Source: Cyanoderma ruficeps
Lineage: Eukaryota > Chordata > Aves > Passeriformes > Timaliidae
Direction of reading: 5' to 3'
Length of the DNA: 64,000 nucleotides
Assembly (NCBI GenBank): GCA_008694505.1
Contig: VZDJ01007749.1
Location: 7,659,790 to 7,723,789, forward strand
Positions 34,250 through 47,321 of this stretch are shown one piece after another (the first letter of the stretch is position 1; every line of letters starts with the position of its first letter). The notes beneath the pieces were generated by a model that ran no database searches, had not been told where the DNA came from, and was given only the letters and a program-made list of their open reading frames with translations. A program made the translations under genes and the position numbers.

Positions 34250-34328
34250 AGCAGAAGGTGTGCCTTCCCACAGCAGGGGAGTTGGACTAGGTGGTCTTTA
34301 AAGTTTCTTCCAACCCAAACCTATGAAC
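34250..34328 (+). mobile_element. short CR1 LINE 3' fragment
   Basis: A short piece reading 'aggggagttggactaggtgg' then 'cttccaacccaaacctatgaa', the standard CR1 3'-end wording in sense orientation. It is one of only two CR1 pieces in the gene that lie in sense with GPATCH2. Confidence 0.8.
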
Positions 34329-35867
34329 CAAGGGGAGGAAAAAATCTTCAGTCAAATTTCAGAACCTCGTTATAAACAATGTAGGTTTCAAAATGAAATG
34401 TAAATCTTGTGGAGGATGTTGAGGTATCTGTGATGTTTAACTTCATGTATTTATACATTTTTGTAGGAACTACTCACTGTTCTTATACCTTTTAATTCTC
34501 ACTAGGTATTCCACACAGCAAGAGCTTTTTTTTTCCCCCACAAATTAATTTTCCAGTGCCTTTTTGCTAAAGCTTTCACTTACAACGATGCAAGCTTAAT
34601 GTAACTTCCATCTGCCATGGGAAGCACCTGATGGAGAACTAAAGCTGCTTAGTGACTTTCATAATAGCTTAGCATACTTCCTCATTGAAAGGATCCTAAT
34701 TACCCCTGTATCATTTTTCATGGTAGGTCAGTTCTCAAAGTGGTTCTCATCACTAATAGCTCCAGCAGTGGTATCCATACATAAGGCACAGTTTGTATTT
34801 TGATTGTTCAAGGCAGAGCACTGCAATTAATAGGTCAGGTTTGTCACTGTTGATGTCATTGTTATGTAGGGCTGTGATTTCTACCTATCACTAATGAGAT
34901 TTATGGTTAAATGAAGTCTGACTCACAAAGTGTTTGCTTCAAGTGACAGTGATTTTTGTGTCACCTGAAATTGTCTAATGAAAATCTTCAATTATTGTGG
35001 TGTCATTAAATCAGTAAAGAGGCACAAATAATACCACAGCATTTGTCTCACTTGAAGCTGCAGTTCATTAGCCAGAAAGGAGTTACTGGTGAAGGTGAGC
35101 CACATGTGTTTTTTATTTGTTCTTCTGTACCACTTACCTTGTAAATTAGAGTGTAGAGTCTTGAGTTGTCCTATGTTGATTCTTACAAAATCTATGACTA
35201 TCAAGAAAAAAAAATAATTTGGATGCATCAGCCAATTAATAGCTTGTGGAGATAACAATTGTACTTTATCAGCCAAATGTAAGTATCTTTTAGGTGTAAC
35301 TAAAAGAGAGATTCAGTGTCATGAAGCTCAGATTGTTCTTTTCTTGGTATAGTTGACTTGCAGTGACAATCAAAGCATACCCTTAAACTATCAAAGATTA
35401 ACTTCTGTCTCACTGAAGTGAATGTGGTGACTTAGTCTCTTCTTAGACTCTCAAGTATAGTGTCAAAACCAGCATGCCACTTCAGCAAAATAGTTGCCCT
35501 CCAGCATTAGTCTCAGAAATGCCAAATGTGTTGCTTAGTTTTTCAGATGTGTTCTGTGGTTTATTTGTGGTGACAAGTGCTATGAACTGTTAGGCTAAGC
35601 AGTATTTCTTGTAATTCACCTCAACCCAACCCCTCCAATCATTGTCATCTGCAATTTCACTTAAGTTTATTTTTAAGGAGGACAAATAGCATTATGATAT
35701 CCCTTTCATTTTTCAGTTAGTGTCTGTCTTGAAAACACATTTAATACATTTTTACAGCAGTCTTTACAGATAATAATGATTTTTAAAACCTCTGACCTCA
35801 AAATACAAAGCAACGTGATTATTCCTCTTGTTTTCTGCAGCTTTAAAAGAAATCCCACTTTCCACAT

Positions 35868-36254
35868 GTGGAAATTTGGAATTTGCTTATTGACTTCCCA
35901 AGTGCCTATGGGTTCTTTGATGTTTTATGTTTTAGTGCAATACTAATGGAAAAAATAAATCCTTTAAATGTAATTACACTTAGTATTTTTTCTGCAAGAG
36001 TTTCACTCAATTGTACCTCTTTTAGAAACTTAATGCCTTCGGAGGAGGATATTGAACAATTAATGGTAGAACAGCATCTTGTATGCAGAGTCGAGTTAGG
36101 AGTTGGATTTCCTTGTATTGAGCTTGATGGGGGAGTTGATCCTTCAATGCTGAGAATAGATAGAAAAACACGTGTAATAGGCAGGGAACACTTGCACAGA
36201 TACCACATTTTACCTGATAAGCATCATTTAATTTATGCTGTAATAAGATCATAA
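35868..36254 (+). other. unexplained 128-codon open frame
   Basis: An open frame from ATG 35868 to a stop after 36254. Its second half is unusually protein-like for an AT-rich intron: SEEDIEQLMVEQ, then GVGFPCIELDGG, then a basic His-rich end. The minus strand is also open over much of the same interval (35906-36208). A good acceptor-like sequence (TACCTCTTTTAG) ends at 36025, but splicing from GPATCH2 exon 5 into it would be in another frame and stop within ten codons. I do not recognise the family. It could be chance, a remnant of a retrogene or mobile element, or a small gene. Confidence 0.25.
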
Positions 36255-36591
36255 ACATTGAGTAAATCATGAAAATCATACCAGTGATTTCAGCTAACAC
36301 ATTGTTTAACATTTTTTAACCGAAAGCAAGTACAAGGTCAATTATAGTTCCTAAACACTTGGAAGTTTCTTGCTAATTCAACCCTAGTAAATCGTTCACT
36401 TGAATAGGTTTTTCCATCAGGGCTGCTGATAGGTGGGACAACTTGAAAATAGTCCCATATCTTTTTTATGTTGCCTTTCATATGGTGGTCATCTGTAATG
36501 AATACAGCCACTTTAGATGTCTAGAGATAAGCAGAGTATTTCCATTAGATATCTAGATTAAGCCTATTAAGTGACCTTCTAGATTTGTTCT

Positions 36592-36669
36592 AAGATAAGC
36601 AGTTTATATTCAGGTGCATTCATTTTTTCTGAGATAAGCAGTTTATATTCAGGTGCACTCATTTGTTTT
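36592..36669. repeat. 39-bp tandem duplication
   Basis: The unit containing AGATAAGCAGTTTATATTCA followed by GGTGCA occurs at 36593 and 36632, with few differences. Two copies only. Confidence 0.85.
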
Positions 36670-39600
36670 GTTCACTGGTTCTGTTAGAATTAGTTTATGT
36701 AATACATACTCCAAAAATCTTGTGTGAAGTGATGGATAGCATTAACAGCTTGTCTTTCTAATCATTGCTATAAAGCAATGATGAGGAATTAGAATATTTT
36801 AATCTTTTTTGGTTTTTAACAGAAGCAAAAGTACAACCCCCAATTTAAGGGGGGGGCAGAGGCGGCGTGTAATATGTTCAGTTTGCGTTCATGTGGCTTG
36901 TACCCACAGTAAGAAGTACTGCATAAATAGTGAATTAAACTGGATTTGTAGTATTCTCTCCAGGAATTCATCATGGCAGTGTATATATCAAATTACTTCA
37001 AAATGCAGGACAGAAAATAAAGTAGAAAGCACGCATAATGTATTATGTTGAAGTTGAGTTGACTAAGAAAATTACTCTGCTTCTTTTCTGATGTGAGAGA
37101 TTATACAGGAATGGAGAGGTCCTCCTCTGCCATTCTCTTTGATTGCTCTGACTTCAGTTAGATGTAAAGACTGTGTACTATAACATGCTAAACACAACCA
37201 GAAAGGAATGGAGCTAACCAGTTGTTGTACCTACCTTACTTCTGCCTCAGCTGGAAAAGTGACATGCTTGCTACTGTTTGGTTTCCTGAAATAAGAAAAT
37301 CAAATGTGCATATTGAGGGCATTGTTTTGAGAAGGTAAAAATTACTCAAGGCTTCTCAGGGATTGCATCTTCTGACAGTTACCACGTGGTGTTTACAGCA
37401 AGTGAGCACATAACTGAATGCAGAATCTTTTCTTTACAAAGGTGTAGGTTTTGTTTATCTTTCTGCAACGTGTTCAATTTGAAGATCTGTTGGAAGTGAA
37501 CACTTTATAAAACACGTTTATCCAGCATCAGAGACAGCAGTACTAACTTTAAATAAAATGGTGGTAAGCAGTCCTAGAATGGAAAGGTCATTCCCCAGAG
37601 ATAATCAGTACTTTAAAAAAGCTGTTGAGTTGTGAGGTGAGTCACAGAAAAACTCAATGCTCCTCAGGTTCGTGGGCTCTTGGTGTTTTGGGAAAGCCCT
37701 ACGTAAAACACTGATATGACGTTTTCAAAAGCATAATAATTATTGGGTTTTGTGCACTTAGACCATTTGTCCAGCTGCTGATTTACATAGAGTATCTAGG
37801 GGTAAAGAGGACAAGAGAAAAAGGTTTGTTAACATTAGCACTTGCATCTGGAGTGGTTCAAGAGTGTATTAGTCCTTGCTTGTTAATTACTGTCCCTTCA
37901 GCTGCAACATAGCAGGTGCATTTTTAGCTTCTTTTTGAAGTGAAGTGTGAATGCTTGTAACTGATCAAGTGAACCCATCCAGTCCAACAGTTTTGATAAC
38001 AGCTCAAAATCTGTTCTGTTCAGCCCCTTGCAATTAGACTCAGCAGACTCTTCTACTTGCTCCTGGTCTGATTTTTGCTGTGGATAGTTTTTTTTTCTCA
38101 CTACTAACTTTGGATGGGTGATTTGACAGGTGGTTTTAAACACCTGCATTCGCAAGCAGGAGACTAACTTTCTCATTCTGTTATTTCTCAGCTTTCACTT
38201 AGCATTCCTGCAGATTATGATTTTAAAGGTCAAGACAGAAACTTCTCAGTTCAGAGAGCTGAAAGTTGGTTATTTAGGAAGTCATCTTTCCTTACTGTTA
38301 GCTGATAGGCAAGCTCTGTTGCAGCTCCTCTGCTTTAGATGTGTATTTATTTAAACACTCGTGTAGTTCACTTTAAAGAGCTTTTTAGAGAAAATGTGCC
38401 CCATTTTCCCTTTACCCTGACCAGTTTGCTCTGGACAAGGCTTCTAAAAGCCTTATTCTACAAAGACCTAAACCGATACATGCAGTATGTTCACAGTAGG
38501 TTGTATTTTTATTCTCTGTAGAATATGGTCAAACTGGAGAAAACCCTTTTTCCTGTTTTCTGTCACATTGTTATGCTATGGAAAAGAAAGCATTGTACGT
38601 GTAGCAGTTGAGATTTTGTTGCCATACTGCAACTCTTGTTTGTGTTTTTTAAAAATCTGGAATCTACATGTTGGTGTAGGTCTAAGGCAATTTAAGAGTA
38701 TTAGCAGTACCTAAAAGAACTCTAAGAACATTGTCTCTTAAAAGTTATTCTAAGCTCACTTTTCCATGCAGCAAAATATAGCATTTAAGCAAAACTGCAT
38801 TTAATAGCATTTAAACAAAACTGTGGGCAATTACTGCATAAAAAAGAGGAGGAGGAGGGTTTGCATAAATAGAAGCTACTGTTTCAGTGTTAAGTTGGGC
38901 ATAAATATTATAAAATATGTTGTTATGCCATGTTCAGGGGAACATTTAACTGTATTTTTTCTGATTGAGAGTAAGTATTAGATATTATGTGACTACCAAT
39001 TTTAAAAACTCTGAAGGCTTTATTAAAGTTTTCTTTGCACACAAAGCAGTATCATTATAAAATTAATTCCCCTATAACAGTGATGCAGATGCATATTTTC
39101 TTTAGTATTTAATGTGGGGTATTTTTTGTTTCAAGAAAAAAAACTTCATTTATATAGGCTATTTTACTGAATCTTATATTAAATATTACTAGAATGTGGA
39201 AAATATTTTTAAAATATTTGGGAGTTGATAGATTGGTACTCTTCAAAGGGAAACAAAACACTAAATATTTCTAATCCTGCATTATTTACCGCATGGGTGG
39301 TTAAATGCTACTTTAAGCCCCATAAAATTAAAAGGGAGAAATCTGCCAACTGTAGCAGGAATTGGATTTAGGAAGAGTGGTACAGAGCCAAAATATTGCT
39401 ACAGAATTAAATGTCAAAAATCTTCTTTAATAGTAGATATATAGTTCACAGTGTCTGGTTATGATTAATACATTTAATCTAAATCACTGAAAGTTGCTCT
39501 CTCCTTTTCCATAAAATACAATAGGACACAAATCAGTTTTACTGTAGGTGGATAACAATTGGAAAATAATGCATCTTCCCGCCCAATAAATTGTCAGTTA

Positions 39601-42600
39601 TACCTTTTAACTAAAATCGATTCATCTTTCCAAAATTTATTACAATTTCTAATAATAAATCTTTTCAAATGTTTATTCATTTGCTTTTTGATACATTTGT
39701 GCCACTTTTGCTATGGTCTAATGTTTTTTCTTTTGATTCATTGTAAATTAGAAAATCTATTTTGAGTCAATTTTCTAGTTAAGAAGTTAAAATCTATAAC
39801 CTAGCCATTTTTTCATAGTCTCCTTTGCACATTTTAATACCCTTGAACTTAGATCCAATCCAGTAAATTCTGGTCAGAAGGTGATTAAAAGACTTTTCAC
39901 TGCAACTTCTTGACTGAGGGCCAGATAGGTAAAACGAGTACTTATGAGATTGTTACCTGGGTTTTTCCTGCACATCTCTGTGAGTCAAAGAGGATTGAAA
40001 CAATTATAGCAGATGAACAGGTACATAGGTTTTGGTCAAAGATTTTTAATATGGGCAATCAGAATTGCCCTTGTGTGTGAGAACCCAAAGTTGATGTGGT
40101 AGAAGCCTCCTTTTGTTGTCCCTTTATCTCAGCGATACAATGGCAGTAGTGGTGATTGCTGAAGCTTACTCTGTGCCCCATTATTCGAGGTGTCTGTAAT
40201 TATCCAGTGCTAACCTCTTCAGGTGTGGTCACCTGTCATGTAACATTCGTAGAAGTAACACTTTCTGTAAGGAGAAAATATTTTAAAATAAATTTCTGTA
40301 TTGATTGATATTCTAATCTGTGTTGTGAAATTGTGTGCACTGTTCAGCAGTTTCCTGCTCTGTATATAATAAAATGTGTCAGAGGGGGATAGTCTTATTT
40401 TTTTTTAATTCTCCCAATAAGCATATTTCCTGTTATGATCCAGTTAAAAATGTGATCTTAATCAGATTTCTGTCAAGAATTATGTATGAGAAGGTTAATC
40501 TAGTATCTAGCCATCTTAAATTTCTTAAAGGCACAGATATGTTTTGTTTATAATAAAAGTGTGAACATTGGCACGATGGAGGAAGAAGGCTGAAAAATAT
40601 TTGAAACATAACTATAAGAAAATTACAGTCTTAATTTGAACTTGATCTACAGTATCACTTTTTGGCGAATTTGTGTGGCTGAAAGCATCTTGGGCTTTAA
40701 AGTGATTGATTTCAAAGTTAAAAAAATCATTTGTGTGGATGGATTGGAATTCATTAATTTTACTAATTACACAGTGAAGAAAACAGATGTTTTCTTAGGC
40801 AAAGATCAGCTTTTAATTACAGGTCTTACCTGCTTGTCTAAAAATAGTGTCAATATGTGCATGTCTCTCTCTAAGTTAATTTCTTATTTTTATATGGAAG
40901 TATGTAGGTTTTTTGCACATTTTTACCCTTACTGTATTTATGTACAAATACAAATCTGCCATTCAGAGGACTTATTGAGGGATGTATATGTCATAATCAT
41001 GTATTAACAGTCTTCAAGAGTAAGTTGGGTGAAAAATGCGTCTTTAAATTGTCAAAATCAAGATCATACAGTGCTACTCTAATTCTAATTGTAATAATGT
41101 GTTACAAAAGAGTCAAAAACATTTGCAACAAAGCTGAGTTTCCAGCAGTGCTATAAATCTGTGTGACCTCCCCTCAGGACTTCTTATTCTGAGGTATGTA
41201 GTGGGTAGGACTACAGCCTACAAGAGATAGAGAAAGCTGCCATAGAATTAGAGAAACAACAGAGGGTTTGTGTATGCTTGTTCTGTTCTTTAGCCAATCA
41301 CCATAAATGTTGTCTGTTTTAATTGCTTTAAATATGTGTTTGTCACTGCCTTGGGGAAGTAGAAATTACTTAACTACTGCTAATAATTGGCAAGATCCAG
41401 AAAGACATGGTCTTTGAAAGAAACATTTGCAACTGAAGATGAATGATCTGTTACAAGAATAATTCTTTTTTTGCCACATTTTTCTGTGGTTGGAAGAAAC
41501 ACATGAGCAAACAAGCATCAGTAAGTGTAACTGGTATAATGAATGTTTAATGGTGTAAACTGATTCGAAGCTGTAAATCAACTCTGATATGTAACAATTG
41601 TCAAATTAGAGTCATGTGATCATTTTACCTTAGTGTAAAGTCTTTCAAACATAATTTTCTCAGAACTACATTCATACTATCATTTCTCAGGGTTTATAGC
41701 TGCCAGGATGCTTTAATTATTTCAGAAAGTGCATATGTTGCATGGAAGAGAATTCTTATGTCTTTGCAGAAGAAATGTGTTTTCTTCCAAATCAGGGCAG
41801 TGCACACAACTTCTAAAAACATAATATTGAAATGTGTGTACTGTAAAGCAACACAAAATAACGAAACATAGGCAGAGTCAATAATAACCCACAGGTAGCA
41901 AACTCCAGCAGTTGTCCAGATGTTCCATGACAATCTTCCTTTTAAATGTTATGGGATGTGGAAAGGTGCTTTCTAAAAAGCAGTCTGCTTGGTTGGGTGT
42001 TCTTTCAAGGTTTTGGTCAGGGGGATTTTTTGAGTTTTTTTAATTCTTTTTCGCTGGAGGGAGGTTTGTACCTCATTTGCTTATTTCAGGGGAGTTACCA
42101 CTGCAGGTGGTATGATCAGAGCCCTTCAGCAGTCTTAGACAGCAGCAGGCCCAAAATCTGTAATGGGTATGGAAAACTTCATTATAACTACCTGAGTCTA
42201 GTTATGATGATGTATTGAGTGGTTGTGGGACCTTGGAGATGTAGGTCCTTAATTATTTAGTGATCTTTTAATTCTAGGTTAATAGATGTGAAACTGCTCT
42301 ATTTTGGTAGATTGCATCCATTGTATGCATAGTCTGCTAGTTTATCATGTAGTGATGAGGGAGTGGAAAATATTTTCCAAGAGAGGTTTCAGTAAAATTA
42401 TCCAATATTGTGGCTGACAACTGGTGCACTCTTTGTTGCTGATTCTTTGAGAGAAATTGGTGATCTTTCAGTTAGTGTTATGGTGTGTATTTTCTGTTCA
42501 AAAACTTCAGATTTCTATTGGATGTGTTTCTTCTACAGTTTTTCCATTGAATTAGTAAAGCAAAGAAACTTAATCGCAAAATAATTGAAATGGGAACATA

Positions 42601-43340
42601 GGAATGTGGAGAATGTGCTTGAATGAATAGCTACAAATACTATTTGTTGTAGCTAACTGTTTTGATGGGATGCTGAATGTTGTTACACCAGTTGCTTTAA
42701 GTTTTGCCTTTGTTGCCATGGAGATCAACTGTACAAGTATTATTTTTGAAAGGAGATTAATTCTTGCCTCCTGTGCATAGAAGTGTTTAGGGAGCAGGTG
42801 AATGTTTAGACACTCTTGCTTTGGAAGGTAAATAATATCCTTGAGGTATTGTACACCATGGCTTTCAAAGTGTGTTACCAAGCGCAACTGTTTCTCTCGC
42901 CTTTAGAAGAAAATAAACAGGCTCTTGTGTCTACCTTAACCTAAAGGGAGACAGAAAAGTGCCTGGAGATGCAGGTACATCTGGTGTCCCCTTTATTTCT
43001 GCTGTCTTGCTGGAGGAGCTGGAAGTGGCCAGCCATGCTGTCAGCCTCCACATAGCCCAGAGGTCTCAAATGGCCTTGACTTGCGCAAAATAGATTATTC
43101 CAGTAGGGTGACAGAGCTGGTCGGCCGTTAAGAGAGCTAATCAAAGCAGACACAAACCCAAGTATAATACTGGTTATTAGAAACTCTGCTGGCATCAGAC
43201 TAATTAAATGTAAACACCTAAAGCATTCATTTATTTCATTATCAAAATTATCAAACTGGTGAAGTGCCCACAGCTGGGGAGAGGTGGGACTTTTTGACCT
43301 CACTTAACCTCTCTAGTATAACTAAGAGGATTTGTCTTGG

Positions 43341-43445
43341 CAGCCCCCTCTCCAAGGGGAGATCATCAAAACCATTAATGATCTATCCTTTGGCAAAATG
43401 CCTGGCACAAATTTTCTCAGAGCAGACTTTGTAAAGCTTTGTGTG
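43341..43445 (+). mobile_element. possible decayed LINE reverse-transcriptase fragment
   Basis: One plus-strand frame reads PPLQGEIIKTINDLSFGKMP and then GTNFLRADFVKLC. Non-LTR reverse transcriptases of L1/RTE-like elements often have a segment of the form E(I/V)..AI..L..GK.PG.D....E..K, and this fits its spacing. A stop codon follows soon after and I cannot extend it on either side. It is unlike the CR1 copies here. Weak single-motif evidence. Confidence 0.3.
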
Positions 43446-44659
43446 CTTTCCTTGGCATACATCTTCTAACTGAGCATTCTGAGGAAGCTGGTAGTACTTG
43501 TCCAGGTTTGTGCATCAATCTTATTAAAGTTTTTATGGTTGTATGCTTTATAGAGATCAGTCTTCTTGATCCATGTGTGCAGTTTTGTTTAGTATGATCT
43601 AGATGTTGTGTGGCCTGCAAAACTATTGCCTGTTGTTTGAGCAGCGGCACCTATATACTTCAGAGCTTGTCTGATGAGCAATTTGGAGAAAGGTGGCTCA
43701 CCCCAGGCACTTTGAGTTTTCTCTCACAAAAGTGATAACCCAAACCAATAATCCTCATCAATTAACCCAAAACAGGAATCCTCATCAATTCTCTCAGTTC
43801 CAATTATTCCTGATCAAGGATGTCCTGATGTTTGGCAGGATCTCACCTACTGAGGAGTAACAGCTACTCTGAAAGGTGTCAAACAAAAGAGGTGAGATAA
43901 GGGGGTGTTTTTGGTAGGCATTGCCATGAGTTTTTGTCATGTGCAGCAGGATGGTAGGTTGTGAAAGGTTGAGACTGGGGAGAACCCCTCTGAGATTTTC
44001 CCGTGTCTTGCCATATAATTTGTTTAGCCTCTTTCAAGTGGAGCAAATTGACCTAAGAACTATGGATTATACCTGTCCTTGGCTTGTTATGTTTGTGTTT
44101 CTTTGTCTTTCAGGAGATGTTCTGGCTAGGTATTGGTAATTTGTGTGCTCTCCTGGCTGTGAATGTCTCTGAATTCCATATGTATTTTTGTTTCTATTGG
44201 GAAGCACTGGCTTGCTTTTGTGAGTTGGAATGTTTGCTATCTTAAATTTTACATGGCAGACTTTGAACATATATTTTCAACAGGTTGAAGGTTGAATTGG
44301 ATGCCATGTTTGCTTGTTGGCAATATACAAAATGCAGTTAGCAAATACAGCTATTCCTGGCCTTCTCAAAGAACTTTAGTTTCTTAAAGATTTTTTTCTG
44401 CTGCCTTTTGACAAATTTTTTTAGCTACAGGAACTTTTACTTCCCCTTCCCTTTTCTACCTGACTCAGTCTTTTTCTGTTTCTGATAATAGCCACAGTTA
44501 CCTTTCCATAGCTGTTTAAACCTGCATACATGCATACAACATCATAACTCAGCTGCCTGTTATGGGGCAGTGTATGACATGAATTGTTCCAGCCTCCACG
44601 TGTGAGTTGGCTGAGTTTGTGCTGGTGTCTCCCAGCTTCAAGTGCCTGATTTCTCTGTG

Positions 44660-44955
44660 GATGTGGAGGGAGTGAAGTCCCTCCCACTGTAAGCAAAAAG
44701 TAGATTCAGGATCACCTGATGAAGCTGAACAGCCACAAGTCTATGTGACCCAATGACACGCGTCCCAGGGATGGGGAAAGTGACTAATGTTGTTGCCAAG
44801 CCACTCTCCATCATATTTGAAAAGTCATGGCTATCAGGTGAAATCCCTAGTGACTGGGAAAAGGGAAACATCGCTCCCATTTTTAAAAAGGGGAGAAAGG
44901 AGGATCTGGGGAGCTACAAACCAAGTGGGTCTCCCTCTTGGATCTCCTCTGTTTA
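44660..44955 (+). mobile_element. CR1 LINE fragment, reverse-transcriptase region
   Basis: Sense-strand CR1 ORF2 piece: 'gtgaagtccctcccactgta', 'atcacctgatgaagctgaac' and 'cacaagtctatgtgaccca', followed by a frame reading NVVAKPLSIIFEKSW, then WEKGNIAPIFKKGRKED. This is the part of the CR1 reverse transcriptase before its catalytic core. Both ends fade into unique sequence; it is an internal fragment without a 3' tail. Confidence 0.9.
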
Positions 44956-46673
44956 GCATTTGTCCCCCTCTGGCATCTCCTTTCTGTGTCCTCTTGTGTG
45001 TGTCTTCTTTTGGCTTTTGCCTCCCATTCCCACATACTTTTTTGACAGAAGCAGCAGGGACTCCTGGTTCCGTTTTGGTGTACAGTGAGTTGATTTTTTT
45101 CCATCAGAGCCAACTGGTACCAAATGTGACTAGCACAGGCCGGTCCTTGACCACCACCTACATTATATTGAGACTGTTAAACAGATTCATAGAAGCTAAA
45201 TTTTATTTTTTTCATCAGTCAAAGCCTAGTATTGCCTTATAGTTAGGTATCTCTGAATAATTAAAACTAATAAAGTCTAAGGAACAGCGACTTGGGTGAG
45301 TTTACACTCCGTAAATCTGGATTTATCTCCATGTGGGTTTTTCATATATCAGTGTTAATAGCCAATAATGCCTTCCCTTCTGTCTGATAGGAATGCAAGA
45401 AGAAAATACATAGCAAGTTGAAACGAGTGTGTATTAAGGTATGGATTATAAACATGAGATCATGTAACTTCTTTTATTAATTTCAACTATTTCCGTTAGT
45501 TTCTATTAATATACTATAGGACCAACTTCTCAGTATTGTTTGCATGGATAGCGACAAACTATTGAAGTTCTTGATGAAACGTATATTTTTTTAGCTTTGA
45601 TTTGTGGTAGTTTGTGGATTTACTAAAAAGAATTCAAGTAATATCTTGGGGAAAAAAGCCTGGTACTGGAATACTGTCAGAAGAACCTTGAAACTGAATT
45701 ACAGCTTTAATATTCAAACTGGGGCATGTATTGTTATTTGTAGTATATGTAAAATGACTTTTATAGATGAAATTTAAAATCGGTGGCGCAGAATAGGGTT
45801 TATAGTGCATGGTCTTTAAGAAGAACAGGGAAGGATCTTTGATGTAAAGCATGTAGCAGAAAGATGCATATTTATTAAATAAAGGAATTTTTAAATGGGG
45901 GTATGGTAAAAGAAAAGGTTGTTCTTGCTGATGTGTTAGTCAGATTATAGTATTCATTGCCAAAAATAAATACAAAGTGTTTTTCTGTGCTTTAGAATTT
46001 ATTAAGTATTAAGTACGTTTACTAAAAAAATCAAGATTATAAAATATTTATTTTGTAAAACAATGAGAAAGAGCCTTTTCAAATCTTAATACCTAGGACT
46101 CTATTTCTAGGAGTTTGGTTCTTTGTGCTTCACATCAGTATCACCTGTGTTTTTAGCAAGGTGCCGTGCTTTCTTGCCATCCTTGGCATTCTGTCTGAAT
46201 TGCCAAACTTGGCTAGTTAGACCTATCTCTATCTGAGTTAGATGTGTGAATTCCAGATACCACAGAAAATTTGTGTAGTATTCCTTAAGACTCAGGGAAC
46301 ACAAGCATGAGCAGAAGCAAGTGTTGGGAGAGGCACTGCATCAAGTGGCAGCTTGCTGGCTCGATCATGCTCTGTCTGGTTCCTATCCTGTAACCCACTC
46401 CATGCATTGATCACCCCAGACCAATAAGCTTCATGTATTTAATTAGAATGTTGAGTTCTGTGTTGTCCAAACTTTAGCTAAAAATGTCTTGTCTTGTAAT
46501 TTTCTTATTTAAGGCCAAAAATAAACCAGAACCTCCCTTCTCTCTTGCATCAGTCCTGCCTGGGACTGCCACTTAGTGTCGCTGCAAGGGCAGGTCTGGA
46601 AGAGGATACAGGGAAAACCACCTACTGTATTGTCATATATATTGTTTCCTGGACTCTCATTTCCCAGAAATGT

Positions 46674-46750
46674 TTCATGGCATTTTCTCTTTGTGTTTTT
46701 TCCTTTGGCATTTTCATGGCATTTTCTCTTTGGGTCTTTTTGACAGTATT
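46674..46750. repeat. 39-bp tandem duplication
   Basis: Two copies of a unit beginning TTCATGGCATTTTCTCTTTG at 46674 and 46713, with minor differences. It creates a repeated peptide in an otherwise meaningless minus-strand frame. Confidence 0.8.
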
Positions 46751-47183
46751 CTTTATTCATCGTTTCCTTCCTTACCACATTGTTTGTACTGGTTTTGGTA
46801 GTAATTTTAAATAAATTTATTTGTCACAGTAAGCCTGATGCTTTTTTCTGCATTGCCATTGATGAGTGGTGACGGCAGAGACTGAAAAGCAGTAAGAGGT
46901 CTTGCTTGGTAGTGCATCAATGCTGAAAACAGCACCACAGCTGCTTAGGAGCATTATGAGCTCTGACCTTGCAGAGACTGAGTCAAGGCAGTCATCCCAG
47001 CAGAAGGAATTTAGTTGGATTGCAAGGGATAGAGTATTGTAACCAGCAACCCTCTTTCATTCAAAGGAGAAAATTCTTAATACTTTGATAAAAATCCTTG
47101 GCAGTTTACCAGGAAAAGTCAGGTTTTTTTCCCACTACTCAAATTACTTCCAAAACTTTGTTATGGGATGGGTATGTAGGAAT

Positions 47184-47321
47184 GTGGTTTTGAAGATAGA
47201 ACCCAAATAATCAGGAAAACATGCAGTTGTTTTCAATACACTTTTGATATTTGTGGTTTTGAAGATAGAGCCCAAATAATCAGGAAAACATGCAGTTGTT
47301 TTCAATGCACTTTTGATATTT
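47184..47321. repeat. 69-bp tandem duplication
   Basis: Two head-to-tail copies (47184-47252 and 47253-47321) starting GTGGTTTTGAAGATAGA and ending CACTTTTGATATTT, differing at two positions, both A/G changes. The low divergence suggests a fairly recent event. Confidence 0.95.

Noticed and set aside
36014..36060. A possible alternative terminal GPATCH2 exon starting after TACCTCTTTTAG
   Set aside because: Joined to exon 5 (phase 0) it would stop within ten codons and its frame differs from the open frame there; no conserved residues follow.
44787..45242. 151-codon plus-strand frame
   Set aside because: It begins in an out-of-frame part of the CR1 fragment and runs into unique sequence; composition is not protein-like.
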